From the NCBI GenBank assembly GCA_045605765.1, contig JAZUQQ010000004.1:124001-188000 (forward strand): a stretch of DNA of 64,000 bases, given 5' to 3'. This document shows, one piece after another, positions 54,109 through 62,822 of the stretch. The DNA comes from SIG672 sp045605765. GTDB lineage: Bacteria; Bacillota; Clostridia; Oscillospirales; CAG-272. The notes under the pieces were generated by a model, which was not told the origin of the DNA, searched no databases, and was given only the letters and a program-made list of their open reading frames with translations. Numbering within the stretch: position 1 is the first letter of the stretch; every line of letters starts with the position of its first letter. A program made the translations under genes and the position numbers.

Positions 54109-55272
54109 TTATTTAATGAGTTTTTTGTAAATTCCTATCGCCTTTTCTGCCACCGCCTGAGAACTGAACTCGTTTGCTCTAGCACGAAGATATTCCGTAT
54201 CTATCTCGGCTCTGCGCTCGCACATTCTCTTTATTGCTCTTGCAAGATCCTCGGGATCGTTTACATTACAAAACTCGGTGCAACCTTCATCGAGGAAGCC
54301 TTCCGGACCCTTGCATCTCGTGCAGACGACAGGAACTCCTGCGGCAAGTGCCTCAATGGCGGGGATACCAAAGGTTTCAATAACCGATGCCATCACGAGA
54401 ATATCGCTTTCACTGAGATATTTCGCGATCTCTTGCGCGTTCTTTCTTCCGACGAACTCAACCACGTCGTTCATACCGAGCTCGTTTGTAACGCTCCTGT
54501 AATGATCCTCCATAAATCCGCCGCCGACGACCGTAAATTTAAACTTTCCTATTTTGCCGTTATCACGGAGTATTTTGAGCGCGCGTACAGTATCGTCGAT
54601 ATGCTTGGGAGGACGAAGAGCCGCCACCGTCGCAAGTCGCAGAACACCGTCGTTTGACGGAACCTTCGCGTTTGCGGAAAAGATCGAGGTATCAACGATA
54701 TTCGGAAGAGTTTCAGACTCATATCCGTATTTATCGCGGAGAATGTCGTTCATATAATTGCCGACACAGGTGAGGTGCGCGTTTTCGCAGGCAAATCGCG
54801 CGTATTTTTCCTTTGCGCCCGTGAAAAAGCTCTCAAAATAGGTCGCGTGCTCGGTAATAACGACAGGAACTCCGTATTTTTTGCCGATAACTGCCGAAGC
54901 GTATCCTGCGCCGAGAAGAACCTGCGCATGAATGACGTCGGGCTTTCCGTGATCCTTAACGTACTCGCAAAAGAGCTTGTCCAGCTTTTTAGTATACGAT
55001 CTGATAAACGCGCCGTATGCAAACTTCGAATAATCAACCATTCGCTTTGCATAGAGCGTATATTCCTCATACACTTTTTTATAGGATTTCTTCATAAAAG
55101 GATATTTATATACTGTACTTAGTCCCTGCGGATCGACGTATATCATGTTCACCTTAACCTTTTCACTTTCGGCAAGTGATCGGCAAAAGGTTTGATGATA
55201 GGTACCCGTTATCTTGTCTCTTTCGCTCGGAAACCACGTGGGTATCACGAGAACGTGAATCTTATCTTTCAT
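54109..55272 (-). CDS. Glycosyltransferase family 4 (GT-B)
   Basis: 387 aa. GT-B fold with an N-terminal acceptor half (HVLVIPTWFPSERDKITGTYHQTF), VIHAQVLLGAGYASAVIGKKYGVPVVITEH and a C-terminal donor half with VGGGFMEDHYRS and the E-x7-E motif in ETFGIPAIEALAAGVPVV. These are retaining transferases of wall or capsule glycans; donor and acceptor are unknown. No wall-glycan cluster surrounds it. Its promoter has a (GT)6 tract between -35 and -10. Confidence 0.88.
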   Translation of the reverse strand: MKDKIHVLVIPTWFPSERDKITGTYHQTFCRSLAESEKVKVNMIYVDPQGLSTVYKYPFMKKSYKKVYEEYTLYAKRMVDYSKFAYGAFIRSYTKKLDKLFCEYVKDHGKPDVIHAQVLLGAGYASAVIGKKYGVPVVITEHATYFESFFTGAKEKYARFACENAHLTCVGNYMNDILRDKYGYESETLPNIVDTSIFSANAKVPSNDGVLRLATVAALRPPKHIDDTVRALKILRDNGKIGKFKFTVVGGGFMEDHYRSVTNELGMNDVVEFVGRKNAQEIAKYLSESDILVMASVIETFGIPAIEALAAGVPVVCTRCKGPEGFLDEGCTEFCNVNDPEDLARAIKRMCERRAEIDTEYLRARANEFSSQAVAEKAIGIYKKLIK

Positions 55273-55302
55273 TTTAAAGTCTCCTGTTTTAATCTAAACT
55301 AC

Positions 55303-55331
55303 ATTTTAACACACACACACGATTATGTCAA
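55303..55331 (-). promoter_or_regulatory. Promoter for the glycosyltransferase with (GT)6 spacer
   Basis: Minus-strand TTGACA, 17-bp spacer, TAAAAT. The spacer contains six GT repeats (55309-55320 on the plus strand read as AC). A change of one repeat unit would shift the spacer to 15 or 19 bp and weaken the promoter. Confidence 0.8.
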
Positions 55332-55332
55332 G

Positions 55333-55366
55333 AAGCAAAGCCCGTCGGCGTTACCGACGGGCTTAT
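55333..55366 (-). terminator. Terminator of the carbohydrate-binding lipoprotein gene
   Basis: AGCCCGTCGG/CCGACGGGCT stem (55339-55363), followed on the minus strand by TTGCTTCTTG. Confidence 0.78.
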
Positions 55367-55370
55367 GATT

Positions 55371-56330
55371 TCAAAAATAGAATTTATTTCCGCTGACCGT
55401 GACCTCTACATTGTCAGAATTCTCGATTTTAAGGGCCGAGAACGGACTGTTGTTGTAAGTCTCGATTGCGATCTTTCCACCTTTCAGCTCGATCACCTGC
55501 TCAGCCTTTACGGCCGAGTCAACACTATTGATCGAAATACTTCCGCCCGAAACAATAACGTTCGTATAAGCTTGAATTCCTTCATCTCCTGCGGTGATCT
55601 TGACTTGCCCTGCCTTGATTTCGACAAATCCGAGCGTTGCATCGTTATCCTGAGTGGATTTAAGACCGTCGCCTGCGGCGGTAACAGTCACACTTCCGCC
55701 CTTGATTTCGAGCGAATCCTTGCCTTTAATTCCGTGATTTGCCGCATTTACGGTAATATTTCCGCTTTCGATATTGACATCATCCTTGCCGGTTATTCCG
55801 TCGTTATAGCTTGCGGTAACGAAAAGATTTCCCTCACCCATAATAAAGAGGTCGTCCTTAGAGAAAACTGCCGCATCGGGCTCGTCTTCGCCCAAGGGGA
55901 GAATATAATTATTTCCGTCCGAAACGTAATTATCGGTATCCTTTTCAAGAACTATATAGAGATTTTTCGCCTGCTTACAGTATATCGGCGCATTGTTTGA
56001 GCAGTGGATATCAACTCCCGAAAGAACGAGGAAAACGTCGCCCTTAGAAAGCGTATCCACAATCACCTGTCCGTCCGAAAGCTTTCCGCTAAGCTTATAT
56101 GTACCAGGCGCATTTATCGTTAATGTATTATCCGAGACCGTGAGTCCGGATGTGTTATCGGCAGATATTCCGTTTTCTGACAAACTGATCTTTACGGGAT
56201 CGTTTGACGGTTGTGGGATATCGCCGCCATCCGCATCGCCGTCGGTCGCGGGCGCGGTACAGGCAAGTGTAAAAACAGCCAAAGAAACGATGATGAGAAA
56301 GAGAGCCGACATCTTCAATATTTTTTTCAT
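55371..56330 (-). CDS. Lipoprotein with right-handed beta-helix carbohydrate-binding domain (Cthe_2159-like)
   Basis: 319 aa from ATG at 56330 (GGAGGCAG). Lipobox FTLAC (Cys about 24), an Asp/Gly linker, then repeated strands ending in motifs such as GDVFLVLSGVDIHCSNNAPI, NYILPLGEDEPDAAVFSKDD, NAANHGIKGKDSLEIKGGS and GDGLKSTQDND. This is the calcium-binding beta-helix family first described for Clostridium thermocellum Cthe_2159, which binds pectin-like acidic polymers. Ligand here unknown. It has its own promoter, which overlaps the end of the protease gene upstream. Confidence 0.85.
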   Translation of the reverse strand: MKKILKMSALFLIIVSLAVFTLACTAPATDGDADGGDIPQPSNDPVKISLSENGISADNTSGLTVSDNTLTINAPGTYKLSGKLSDGQVIVDTLSKGDVFLVLSGVDIHCSNNAPIYCKQAKNLYIVLEKDTDNYVSDGNNYILPLGEDEPDAAVFSKDDLFIMGEGNLFVTASYNDGITGKDDVNIESGNITVNAANHGIKGKDSLEIKGGSVTVTAAGDGLKSTQDNDATLGFVEIKAGQVKITAGDEGIQAYTNVIVSGGSISINSVDSAVKAEQVIELKGGKIAIETYNNSPFSALKIENSDNVEVTVSGNKFYF

Positions 56331-56384
56331 AACTGCCTCCATTGTGTGGCAAGCGTATCTCACGCTCGCCGTATAACATATGAT

Positions 56385-56413
56385 ATTTTACCACCTCTCG
56401 GTGTGTTTGTCAA
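56385..56413 (-). promoter_or_regulatory. Promoter for the carbohydrate-binding lipoprotein
   Basis: Minus-strand TTGACA, 17-bp spacer, TAAAAT. The -35 box covers the stop codon of the HtrA-like gene. Confidence 0.8.
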
Positions 56414-57765
56414 GAAACCCGCGAGAAAATCGAAGGATCAAGCGTGATCGCAACTTCGACGTTACCCTCGCCGCGTTCGACATTAAAGACCACCTCGTCG
56501 CCCTCGGAAAGAGACAAAATGAAATCGATCACGGTGAAGCGTCTGTTCACCTCGCGACTTACTCCGTTGCAGGACACAGAGACGATAGTATCTCCCACCT
56601 GCAATTTTCCGTAAGATGCAGAGCCTGCCTTAACTTCGGACACAACGACTTTTTCACGTATTACGGTCTTCATGTTTTCTTCTTCAAACACCGAACAGAC
56701 CTCGCTCGTCTTTATCGTAACCCCAAGAGTAGCTTTATAAACTCCGCTTCTTGCGTTTTTTTCATAGTTACTTATCACGTTTTCCGCAACACTGTAGGCA
56801 ATATTTGACGGAATGGCGTATCCGATATTTTCTATCTCAGCCGATTCAAGCTTGGCGTTTACAATACCGATAAGATGACCGTCCTTATCAAAAAGTCCAC
56901 CACCGCTGTTTCCGTGGTTTACCGGAGTATCAATGCGCATAAGACGCATTTCCGTGCTTCCGCCGCCGCTGACCGCCTTAGTTTTAACGTATTCGGAATC
57001 TACGCTTATTATCCCCGATGTTACCGCAATTCCGTTGCTTTCGGGATTGCCTATCGCAAGAGCCAGCGAACCTGCCGCTACCCCATCAGAATTTGCAAGT
57101 GTCACCTCTGTAACGTTTGCACCTTTCAGTATATCGCTTCCATCAACTTTAAGTATTGCAAGATCGTGAGTTGCACTTCCACCGACAAACTTTGCATCAA
57201 TCCGCATTTCATTATAGTGAAGTCCGTACAGATAAAGTTCGATCTTATTGCTTATACCGTTTTCCGTGATGCTGTCCACATCATACACAACGTGATAATT
57301 GGTTATTATGTAGGCATCTCCCTTTTCTTTGTCAAGCCTATAAACAACTCCTGCGCCCGATCCTGAGTATTCGCTGATTATCGGATCTTTAACTTGTCCT
57401 GCATACTGCTGCTTTTGAAAAGTGCAGAAAATGCTGACCGCAGATCGAACAGCAACTGCTGTCGCTTTCACTGTATCGCTTCCTAGTGAAACTCCATCCT
57501 TACCATCCTTACCATCCTTACCGTCCTTGCCGTCCTCACCGTTTTCTCCGTTTTCTCCGTTCACCCCGTCGAGTCCGTCTTGTCCGTCTTTGCCGTCAGA
57601 GCCTTTCAAGCTTTCAAGCCACTCTGTCTCGCTCCCCTCAAATCCGTTCCTTACAGCTATATCGTATGCAGACTCTCCAACGCACGATACAAGGGAAAGT
57701 AGGAGAAAAACCAGCGCAAGAAGTAAAGAAGTAACTTTTTGCATAGGTATTTTAAAGCTTTTCAT
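56410..57765 (-). CDS. HtrA/DegP-type serine protease lipoprotein with collagen-like tract
   Basis: 451 aa from ATG at 57765. Lipobox SLVSC (Cys28) puts it outside the membrane. The conserved lead-in SAYDIAVRNGFEGSETEWLESLKG (30-54) precedes about 13 Gly-X-Y triplets (55-93, GKDGQDGLDG..GKDGKD), a collagen-like stalk. The S1C protease follows with His158 (ITNYHVV), Asp201 (THDLAIL) and Ser287 (NHGNSGGG). A C-terminal PDZ-like region (VKAGSASYGKLQVGDTIVSV) ends the protein. It likely trims or checks secreted proteins on a short stalk. Confidence 0.9.
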   Translation of the reverse strand: MKSFKIPMQKVTSLLLALVFLLLSLVSCVGESAYDIAVRNGFEGSETEWLESLKGSDGKDGQDGLDGVNGENGENGEDGKDGKDGKDGKDGVSLGSDTVKATAVAVRSAVSIFCTFQKQQYAGQVKDPIISEYSGSGAGVVYRLDKEKGDAYIITNYHVVYDVDSITENGISNKIELYLYGLHYNEMRIDAKFVGGSATHDLAILKVDGSDILKGANVTEVTLANSDGVAAGSLALAIGNPESNGIAVTSGIISVDSEYVKTKAVSGGGSTEMRLMRIDTPVNHGNSGGGLFDKDGHLIGIVNAKLESAEIENIGYAIPSNIAYSVAENVISNYEKNARSGVYKATLGVTIKTSEVCSVFEEENMKTVIREKVVVSEVKAGSASYGKLQVGDTIVSVSCNGVSREVNRRFTVIDFILSLSEGDEVVFNVERGEGNVEVAITLDPSIFSRVS

Positions 57766-57818
57766 AAGCGCACCACCATAAAATTTAGATTGATCATCAA
57801 AAATCATTCATTAAGATC

Positions 57819-57847
57819 ATTATAACATAAAAAAGGAGAAAACGCAA
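57819..57847 (-). promoter_or_regulatory. Promoter for HtrA-like gene
   Basis: Minus-strand TTGCGT, 17-bp spacer, perfect TATAAT. The -35 lies in the loop of the proS terminator. Confidence 0.55.
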
Positions 57848-57866
57848 TATTTTCTCCTTTTAAATA
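57833..57866 (-). terminator. Terminator of proS
   Basis: AAAAGGAGAAAA/TTTTCTCCTTTT stem with a seven-base loop; T-run follows on the minus strand. Confidence 0.75.
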
Positions 57867-57880
57867 TAATACTTTTTATA

Positions 57881-59323
57881 TTAATATTGTCTGCCCCAGA
57901 CTACCATATGCTTTGCCTTCTTACCGCAGCATACACAGGTATCCGAAATAGTTTCTTCCTCAAAAGGAATACATCTTGATTTCACGCCACCAGTAACCTC
58001 TTTGAGCTTATCCTCACACTCCGAGTCACCGCACCACATAGCGCGGATAAATCCGGACTTGTTTTCGGCAATATCGAGGAATTCCTCATAGCTATGCGCG
58101 GTAGAAAGCTTGGTATTGAGATTTTCAAGTGCTCTGTTATAAAGCTCGTCGTGAACCTTATCAAGCATTTTTCCGACCTCTTCCACGATATTATCGAGAG
58201 AAACGAAGGTCTTTTCGCCTGTAACACGCGAAACCAGTACGCAGGAATTGTTTTCGATATCTCTAGGTCCGATTTCGAGACGCACGGGGACACCCTTCAT
58301 CTCGTACTCGCTGAATTTCCAACCCGCAGAGTTGTCAGAGTCGTCGAGCTTTACTCTGTAATTCTTTGCCAGAAGTCTCTTTATCTCGTCTGCTTTTTCG
58401 AGAACTCCCTCTTTATGCTGTGCAATCGGAATGAGCGCCACCTGAACGGGAGCAACCTTCGGAGGAAGAATGAGTCCGTTATCGTCTCCGTGAGTCATAA
58501 TGATAGCGCCTATCATTCTCGTGGAAACACCCCAAGAGGTCTGATGAGGATAACGTATCTTGTTCTCGCGGTCGGTAAAGGTAATATCGAACGCCTTAGC
58601 AAAGCCGTCTCCGAAGTAGTGCGAGGTTCCGCCTTGAAGCGCAACGCCGTTGTGCATCATAGGCTCAATGGTATAGGTCTCAACTGCGCCCGCGAACTTT
58701 TCCTTATCGGTCTTTTTACCGCAGATAGCAGGAATAGCGAGGGTTTCTCTGTAAAAATCCTCGTAGCACTTGAGCATTCTGAGAGTTTCCTCTCTTGCCT
58801 CAGCCTCGGTCTCGTGCATAGTATGACCCTCCTGCCAGAGAAATTCCGAGGTTCGAAGGAAGGGACGGGTCGTCTTTTCCCATCTTACGACACTGCACCA
58901 CTGATTATAAAGCTTGGGCAGATCGCGATAAGAATGAATGATATTCTTATAATGATCGCAGAAAAGTGTCTCGGAGGTGGGACGAACGATAAGTCTCTCG
59001 GAAAGAGTGTTCTGTCCTCCGATAGTAACTATCGCACACTCGGGAGCAAATCCCGCAACGTGATCCTTTTCCTTTTGAAGCAGACTTTCGGGAATAAACA
59101 TCGGCATATATACGTTTTCGTGACCAAGCTCCTTGAAGCGTCTGTCAAGATCACTCTGGATATTTTCCCAGATAGCATAGCCGTACGGACGGATTATCAT
59201 ACATCCCTTAACTCCCGAATAATCTACGAGTTCTGCTTTTTTAACGACGTCGGTATACCACTGTGCAAAATCGACGTCCATTGCGGTAATTTCGGATACC
59301 GCCTTTTTATTGTCCTTTGCCAT
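57881..59323 (-). CDS. proS: Prolyl-tRNA synthetase, archaeal/eukaryotic-like type
   Basis: 480 aa. Charges tRNA-Pro. It lacks the editing insertion of the E. coli-type enzyme and is close to the shorter type found in archaea, eukaryotes and many Firmicutes. Class II motifs: motif 2 ([23 protein letters not shown]), [18 protein letters not shown] and motif 3 ([21 protein letters not shown]). A C-terminal domain carries [18 protein letters not shown] with a zinc-site-like Cys pair. No T-box was seen in the short leader; the promoter lies 40 bp upstream. Confidence 0.95.
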   Translation of the reverse strand: MAKDNKKAVSEITAMDVDFAQWYTDVVKKAELVDYSGVKGCMIIRPYGYAIWENIQSDLDRRFKELGHENVYMPMFIPESLLQKEKDHVAGFAPECAIVTIGGQNTLSERLIVRPTSETLFCDHYKNIIHSYRDLPKLYNQWCSVVRWEKTTRPFLRTSEFLWQEGHTMHETEAEAREETLRMLKCYEDFYRETLAIPAICGKKTDKEKFAGAVETYTIEPMMHNGVALQGGTSHYFGDGFAKAFDITFTDRENKIRYPHQTSWGVSTRMIGAIIMTHGDDNGLILPPKVAPVQVALIPIAQHKEGVLEKADEIKRLLAKNYRVKLDDSDNSAGWKFSEYEMKGVPVRLEIGPRDIENNSCVLVSRVTGEKTFVSLDNIVEEVGKMLDKVHDELYNRALENLNTKLSTAHSYEEFLDIAENKSGFIRAMWCGDSECEDKLKEVTGGVKSRCIPFEEETISDTCVCCGKKAKHMVVWGRQY

Positions 59324-59362
59324 TTTAGATGCCTTTCTTTATATATCTTTTATAACTTTCTA

Positions 59363-59391
59363 ATTATATAACCTTTTTTTCGATTTGTCAA
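59363..59391 (-). promoter_or_regulatory. Promoter for proS
   Basis: Minus-strand TTGACA, 17-bp spacer, TATAAT, full consensus. Confidence 0.88.
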
Positions 59392-59429
59392 CTTATTGCC
59401 TGAATTTTCGTGAAATTATCGGAAAATTC

Positions 59430-61796
59430 TTACCAGAGCTCAACGTCCCAGCTTGCAAGATAGCGACTGAAAAGTATTTCGTCCCAGTCGTTGACTGTTC
59501 CGTTTTTATCAAAATCAAGGGCCTCAACGCATATATCGATCTCCCAACCTGCAAGATATCTGCCGAGCAGGATACAGTCCCAATCGCTTGCGAGTCCATT
59601 TCCATCAGCATCACCTTTGATCGTGAACGAGTAGGAAAGAAGTGTTTTACTGCCCTCAAAAAGCACGAGAGATGCACCCGATCCGACAAAGTCGTCAGCA
59701 GAAAGAGTATTTCCGTTTTTGTCTATTATCTTAACATCTTGCGAATTTTGTATCTTAGCAAGAATATCCGACACCCTAGTGTTTACTACTATCCCTTCTA
59801 CCGATTTCGTACCCGTGTTCAGTCGAAGTGTATCCGTAACGATCTCGGTTTTGAGAACCGCTATACTCTTTGTCTCGTATGACGCGCATCTTTGGCAGTC
59901 TCTTCGGCTCGTACCTTTTTTAAGATAAGTCGGTTCGTTTTTTATATACCACTCGCCGTAGCTGTGTCCTTTTGCCTGTATAGACTGGGTTTTCACCTTT
60001 GCCGAGCAGACTGTGCAAAGCACCGCCTTCTCGCCCGTCTTGGTGCAGGTCGGCTCTTTTACCGTTTGCCAATCATTTTCATCGTAGGTATGGTGCGCTT
60101 TTGTTATATCCTCGTCCACCTTTACCGAGCAAACTGTACAGCTTTTAACTCTTACTCCGTCGACCGTACAGGAGACTGTCGAAAGAGTCTCCCACTCTCC
60201 CGCAGTATGACCCTTTGCGGTAACGACCCTCGTTTCAACGTGTGCCTGACATTTCGAACAAATTATTGCTTCAAGCCCGTCCTCGGTACAGCTCACGGGC
60301 GTGATCGTCACAAAATTTCCCACCTCATAGGCATGTCCGCTCGTACGCTCAACTATTTCGGTCTCAGTAGCGTCTCCGCAGTTTTGGCATATTTTCCCGA
60401 TAACGTGATCGGTCGTACAGGAAAGAGTGCTTACAGTCTGCTTTTCGCTCGAATATTTGTGTCCGAGCTTAGTTTGATAGACTCGGCTTTCGCTAACGAA
60501 TCCGCAGTTATCACAGCAAAGTCCCTCTATGCCGTCCTGCGTACAGTTTACCTCTCTGACTATCTTCCATATCGCGTTTTTATAAGAATGTCCGTTACGG
60601 CAGGCGTATTCCATACGGGGAATGTTATGTGCATCCGCATAAGATGCGGCGTAAGATCCTGCGGAGCAGTATATCATTTCAAGAGAAGAGTTTGTAAAAG
60701 CGTTTTTCGCTATATTCTTTACCGTATTTGGAATATATATCGTCTTAAGATTTGTATTTCCGTAAAACGCGCCGTCTGCGATCGTTGACAGCTGATAAAC
60801 GTAGTCTCCCGACTTTATGTATCTGCTGAGATATACGTTGCCATCTCCGAGACCGTCGTAAAGAGCGTTTCCATTATCCGAGCTCGGCACACCCGCGATT
60901 ATAGTCTTGTAAGCGGTGCCGTAGGTATATTTAACTCCCTGTCCGTCGATCATATCCTCATTTAAGACGACTGCCTGTTCGATAGGTATAATGTAGGATG
61001 TGCTTACCCAACCGAAATATGCTCCGTAAGGAGTACACGCCCATTTGCCGTTACTCGAGATCTGTGTGACCGGAATTATTACCGTGTTTTCGATCGATCC
61101 TATCGGCTTTTGAGCAGTCGACGCGGTAGGACGAACGTTAAGCTCGCTCGAATCTACCGAAACGAAATAATATTTAAGCGTGGGATCTTGCAGATTTATC
61201 TTGCTGTTGAAGAGATTTGCCTCTCTCGTCCTGCGCGCTACGAGCGCGTCGAGAATCTGTCCGCCTGCGGTAACTCGTTTAAGAAATGCATCGGTTATCT
61301 CGGCTTCGGTCCAGTTTCCTTCTATAAGCACCTTTTTGACCGCAAAATCATCAACAGACTGATTCCAGATATATTGACCACAGTTATACGAAAGACTGAC
61401 GAGCGCATCAAACTGATTCTGATTTAAAGTAATTCCGTAGTTCTTAATAAATTTGTTTACAGCGTTTACATATTTGGGCATTCTGCTCTTTATAAGCGCA
61501 GTTGCCTCGATCTCGGTGATCCCGTTAGGGTACTCGTTTTCTCCGCAGCTCGTTCCGTAGCCTATCGTCCATTGACTGTAATCCCAATATGCAAACGCAT
61601 CAAAGCCCTCAAAAGACTTTATCATTTCAAGTCCGAAGGAGCTGAGCTCCATAGGGACGAAAACGTTTTCGTCGGTCGTACTTTCCTCAGTTACCGTCTG
61701 TACGGTATCCCCGGTCTGCTCGGTAGCAAAGCTCAGCGAAATGCAGGACTGCGAAACTATAAGTATCGTCAGAATTATGGAAATAAATCTTTTCAT
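59430..61796 (-). CDS. Secreted GH24 lysozyme with SH3-like, LRR, Cys-repeat and dockerin-like domains
   Basis: 788 aa. Signal peptide to about residue 24 (SFA/TE). Phage-type lysozyme domain (50-200) with catalytic Glu63 in MIKSFEGF, Asp72 in YWDYSQWTIGYGT and Thr82. An SH3-like domain follows (about 205-275, VSVDSSELNVRPTAS...GWVSTSYI), then a short BspA-type LRR (GAFYGNTNLKTIYIPNTVK) and six Cys repeats of about 45 residues (SCT.DG....C..C, about 410-660, the last missing the first Cys). At the C-terminus are two dockerin-like calcium loops (GDADGNGLASDWDCILLGRY, LDFDKNGTVNDWDEILFSRY). It should cut peptidoglycan, of itself or of rivals. No phage genes are near. Confidence 0.88.
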   Translation of the reverse strand: MKRFISIILTILIVSQSCISLSFATEQTGDTVQTVTEESTTDENVFVPMELSSFGLEMIKSFEGFDAFAYWDYSQWTIGYGTSCGENEYPNGITEIEATALIKSRMPKYVNAVNKFIKNYGITLNQNQFDALVSLSYNCGQYIWNQSVDDFAVKKVLIEGNWTEAEITDAFLKRVTAGGQILDALVARRTREANLFNSKINLQDPTLKYYFVSVDSSELNVRPTASTAQKPIGSIENTVIIPVTQISSNGKWACTPYGAYFGWVSTSYIIPIEQAVVLNEDMIDGQGVKYTYGTAYKTIIAGVPSSDNGNALYDGLGDGNVYLSRYIKSGDYVYQLSTIADGAFYGNTNLKTIYIPNTVKNIAKNAFTNSSLEMIYCSAGSYAASYADAHNIPRMEYACRNGHSYKNAIWKIVREVNCTQDGIEGLCCDNCGFVSESRVYQTKLGHKYSSEKQTVSTLSCTTDHVIGKICQNCGDATETEIVERTSGHAYEVGNFVTITPVSCTEDGLEAIICSKCQAHVETRVVTAKGHTAGEWETLSTVSCTVDGVRVKSCTVCSVKVDEDITKAHHTYDENDWQTVKEPTCTKTGEKAVLCTVCSAKVKTQSIQAKGHSYGEWYIKNEPTYLKKGTSRRDCQRCASYETKSIAVLKTEIVTDTLRLNTGTKSVEGIVVNTRVSDILAKIQNSQDVKIIDKNGNTLSADDFVGSGASLVLFEGSKTLLSYSFTIKGDADGNGLASDWDCILLGRYLAGWEIDICVEALDFDKNGTVNDWDEILFSRYLASWDVELW

Positions 61797-61882
61797 AATA
61801 TGATCGTCCTTTCTTCAAAACGCCCGATTTTCAGCTTTCTCGGCGTTACATTACGTTTTGGGCTTTTTCGCCATTTTATATG

Positions 61883-61911
61883 ATTATACCATACACAGAG
61901 TGTTTTGTCAA
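61883..61911 (-). promoter_or_regulatory. Promoter for the GH24 lysozyme
   Basis: Minus-strand TTGACA, 17-bp spacer, TATAAT, full consensus; about 87-nt leader. Confidence 0.9.
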
Positions 61912-61954
61912 ATCCTTTTAGTCGCGTTTTTTCGTTTTTATTCCCCATTTTGAC

Positions 61955-61986
61955 GAAAAAAATCTGCCAAAAGGCAGATTTTTGAG
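61955..61986 (-). terminator. Terminator of the MFS-GDPD unit
   Basis: AAAAATCTGCC/GGCAGATTTTT stem with loop of four and a T-run on the minus strand. Confidence 0.88.
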
Positions 61987-61991
61987 GCTTT

Positions 61992-62822
61992 TTACTTTTC
62001 TCTCGGATCAAATCCGTCAAATATGATGCCCGCTCCGACGCTCTCGGCTTTTTCGAGCGTTGTTTTATCCTTCACCGTCCAGAGAAACTCAGTTGGCGAG
62101 TAAAGCGCGCGGCAGAGCGAGAACGAGAAGTCCTCTCTGTCCTCGTGTGCATATGCAATAAAGTCGGGCTTTGTGAGGAAATTCGTGAGCAGATTTTTAA
62201 GCACGAAGTTTTTTATTTTCGAAAATCCCTTATCCGTTCTGCGAACGTCACAGGAAAGCTGACCGCGCATTACGTCGGGGGATATTTTTTTAAGTGCAAG
62301 CAGAACGTCAGGATAGAAGGACTCGATGCAGAAGACGCCGCTATATCCTTCGAGCGCATCTATCACCTTCGCGGCGATCTCACCTGCGTTCCCGTCATCA
62401 GTCTTGATCTCGACTATCATGGGCACTCTGCCCGCGTTCAGTGCGAGGACCTCTTCAAAGAGCGGTATATTTTCGCGCGTTCCTTCGAGTGGGTAAGAGG
62501 CAATCTCGTCATAAGTCACTTTCGACACGTCGATATCGACGTCCGCAGTTCTCAAAAGACTCGAATCGTGTATGACCGCAAGCTTTTTGTCGGCGGTAAG
62601 GTGAACGTCAAGCTCAAAGCCGTAGCCATTATCTATCGCCGCTCTGAATGCGGCAAGTGAGTTTTCGGGAATATTCTTTTCACTTGAAAACAAGCCTCTG
62701 TGAGCGTAGCGGTATTTTTTTATTTCTTCTGTCAGAGCGTGCTTTCTCGACGTCGGTTTTATTGCAAGAACGAAAAGAAGCGTAAGGACAAGAACCGCAA
62801 TAGCTACTCCTAAAAAGGGCAT
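61992..62822 (-). CDS. Glycerophosphodiester phosphodiesterase family protein, membrane-anchored
   Basis: 276 aa. One N-terminal helix (about 3-22) then the GDPD barrel: YAHRGLF (His), PENSLAAF, FELDVHLTAD (Glu, Asp, His metal ligands), AVIHDSSLLRTAD, MIVEIKTDD. It splits glycerophosphodiesters to glycerol phosphate and an alcohol. Its ATG overlaps the stop of the transporter gene (ATGA), so both are made together, which suggests that uptake of a lipid-derived substrate is linked to its breakdown; inference only. Confidence 0.88.
   Translation of the reverse strand: MPFLGVAIAVLVLTLLFVLAIKPTSRKHALTEEIKKYRYAHRGLFSSEKNIPENSLAAFRAAIDNGYGFELDVHLTADKKLAVIHDSSLLRTADVDIDVSKVTYDEIASYPLEGTRENIPLFEEVLALNAGRVPMIVEIKTDDGNAGEIAAKVIDALEGYSGVFCIESFYPDVLLALKKISPDVMRGQLSCDVRRTDKGFSKIKNFVLKNLLTNFLTKPDFIAYAHEDREDFSFSLCRALYSPTEFLWTVKDKTTLEKAESVGAGIIFDGFDPREK

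Noticed and set aside
57520..57600. Repeat tract taken for a CRISPR or microsatellite
   Set aside because: It is the in-frame Gly-X-Y coding tract of the HtrA-like gene, with no spacers.
59430..61796. Possible prophage because of the phage-type lysozyme
   Set aside because: Signal peptide, Cys repeats and dockerin-like end mark a secreted host protein; no holin, capsid or integrase is near.
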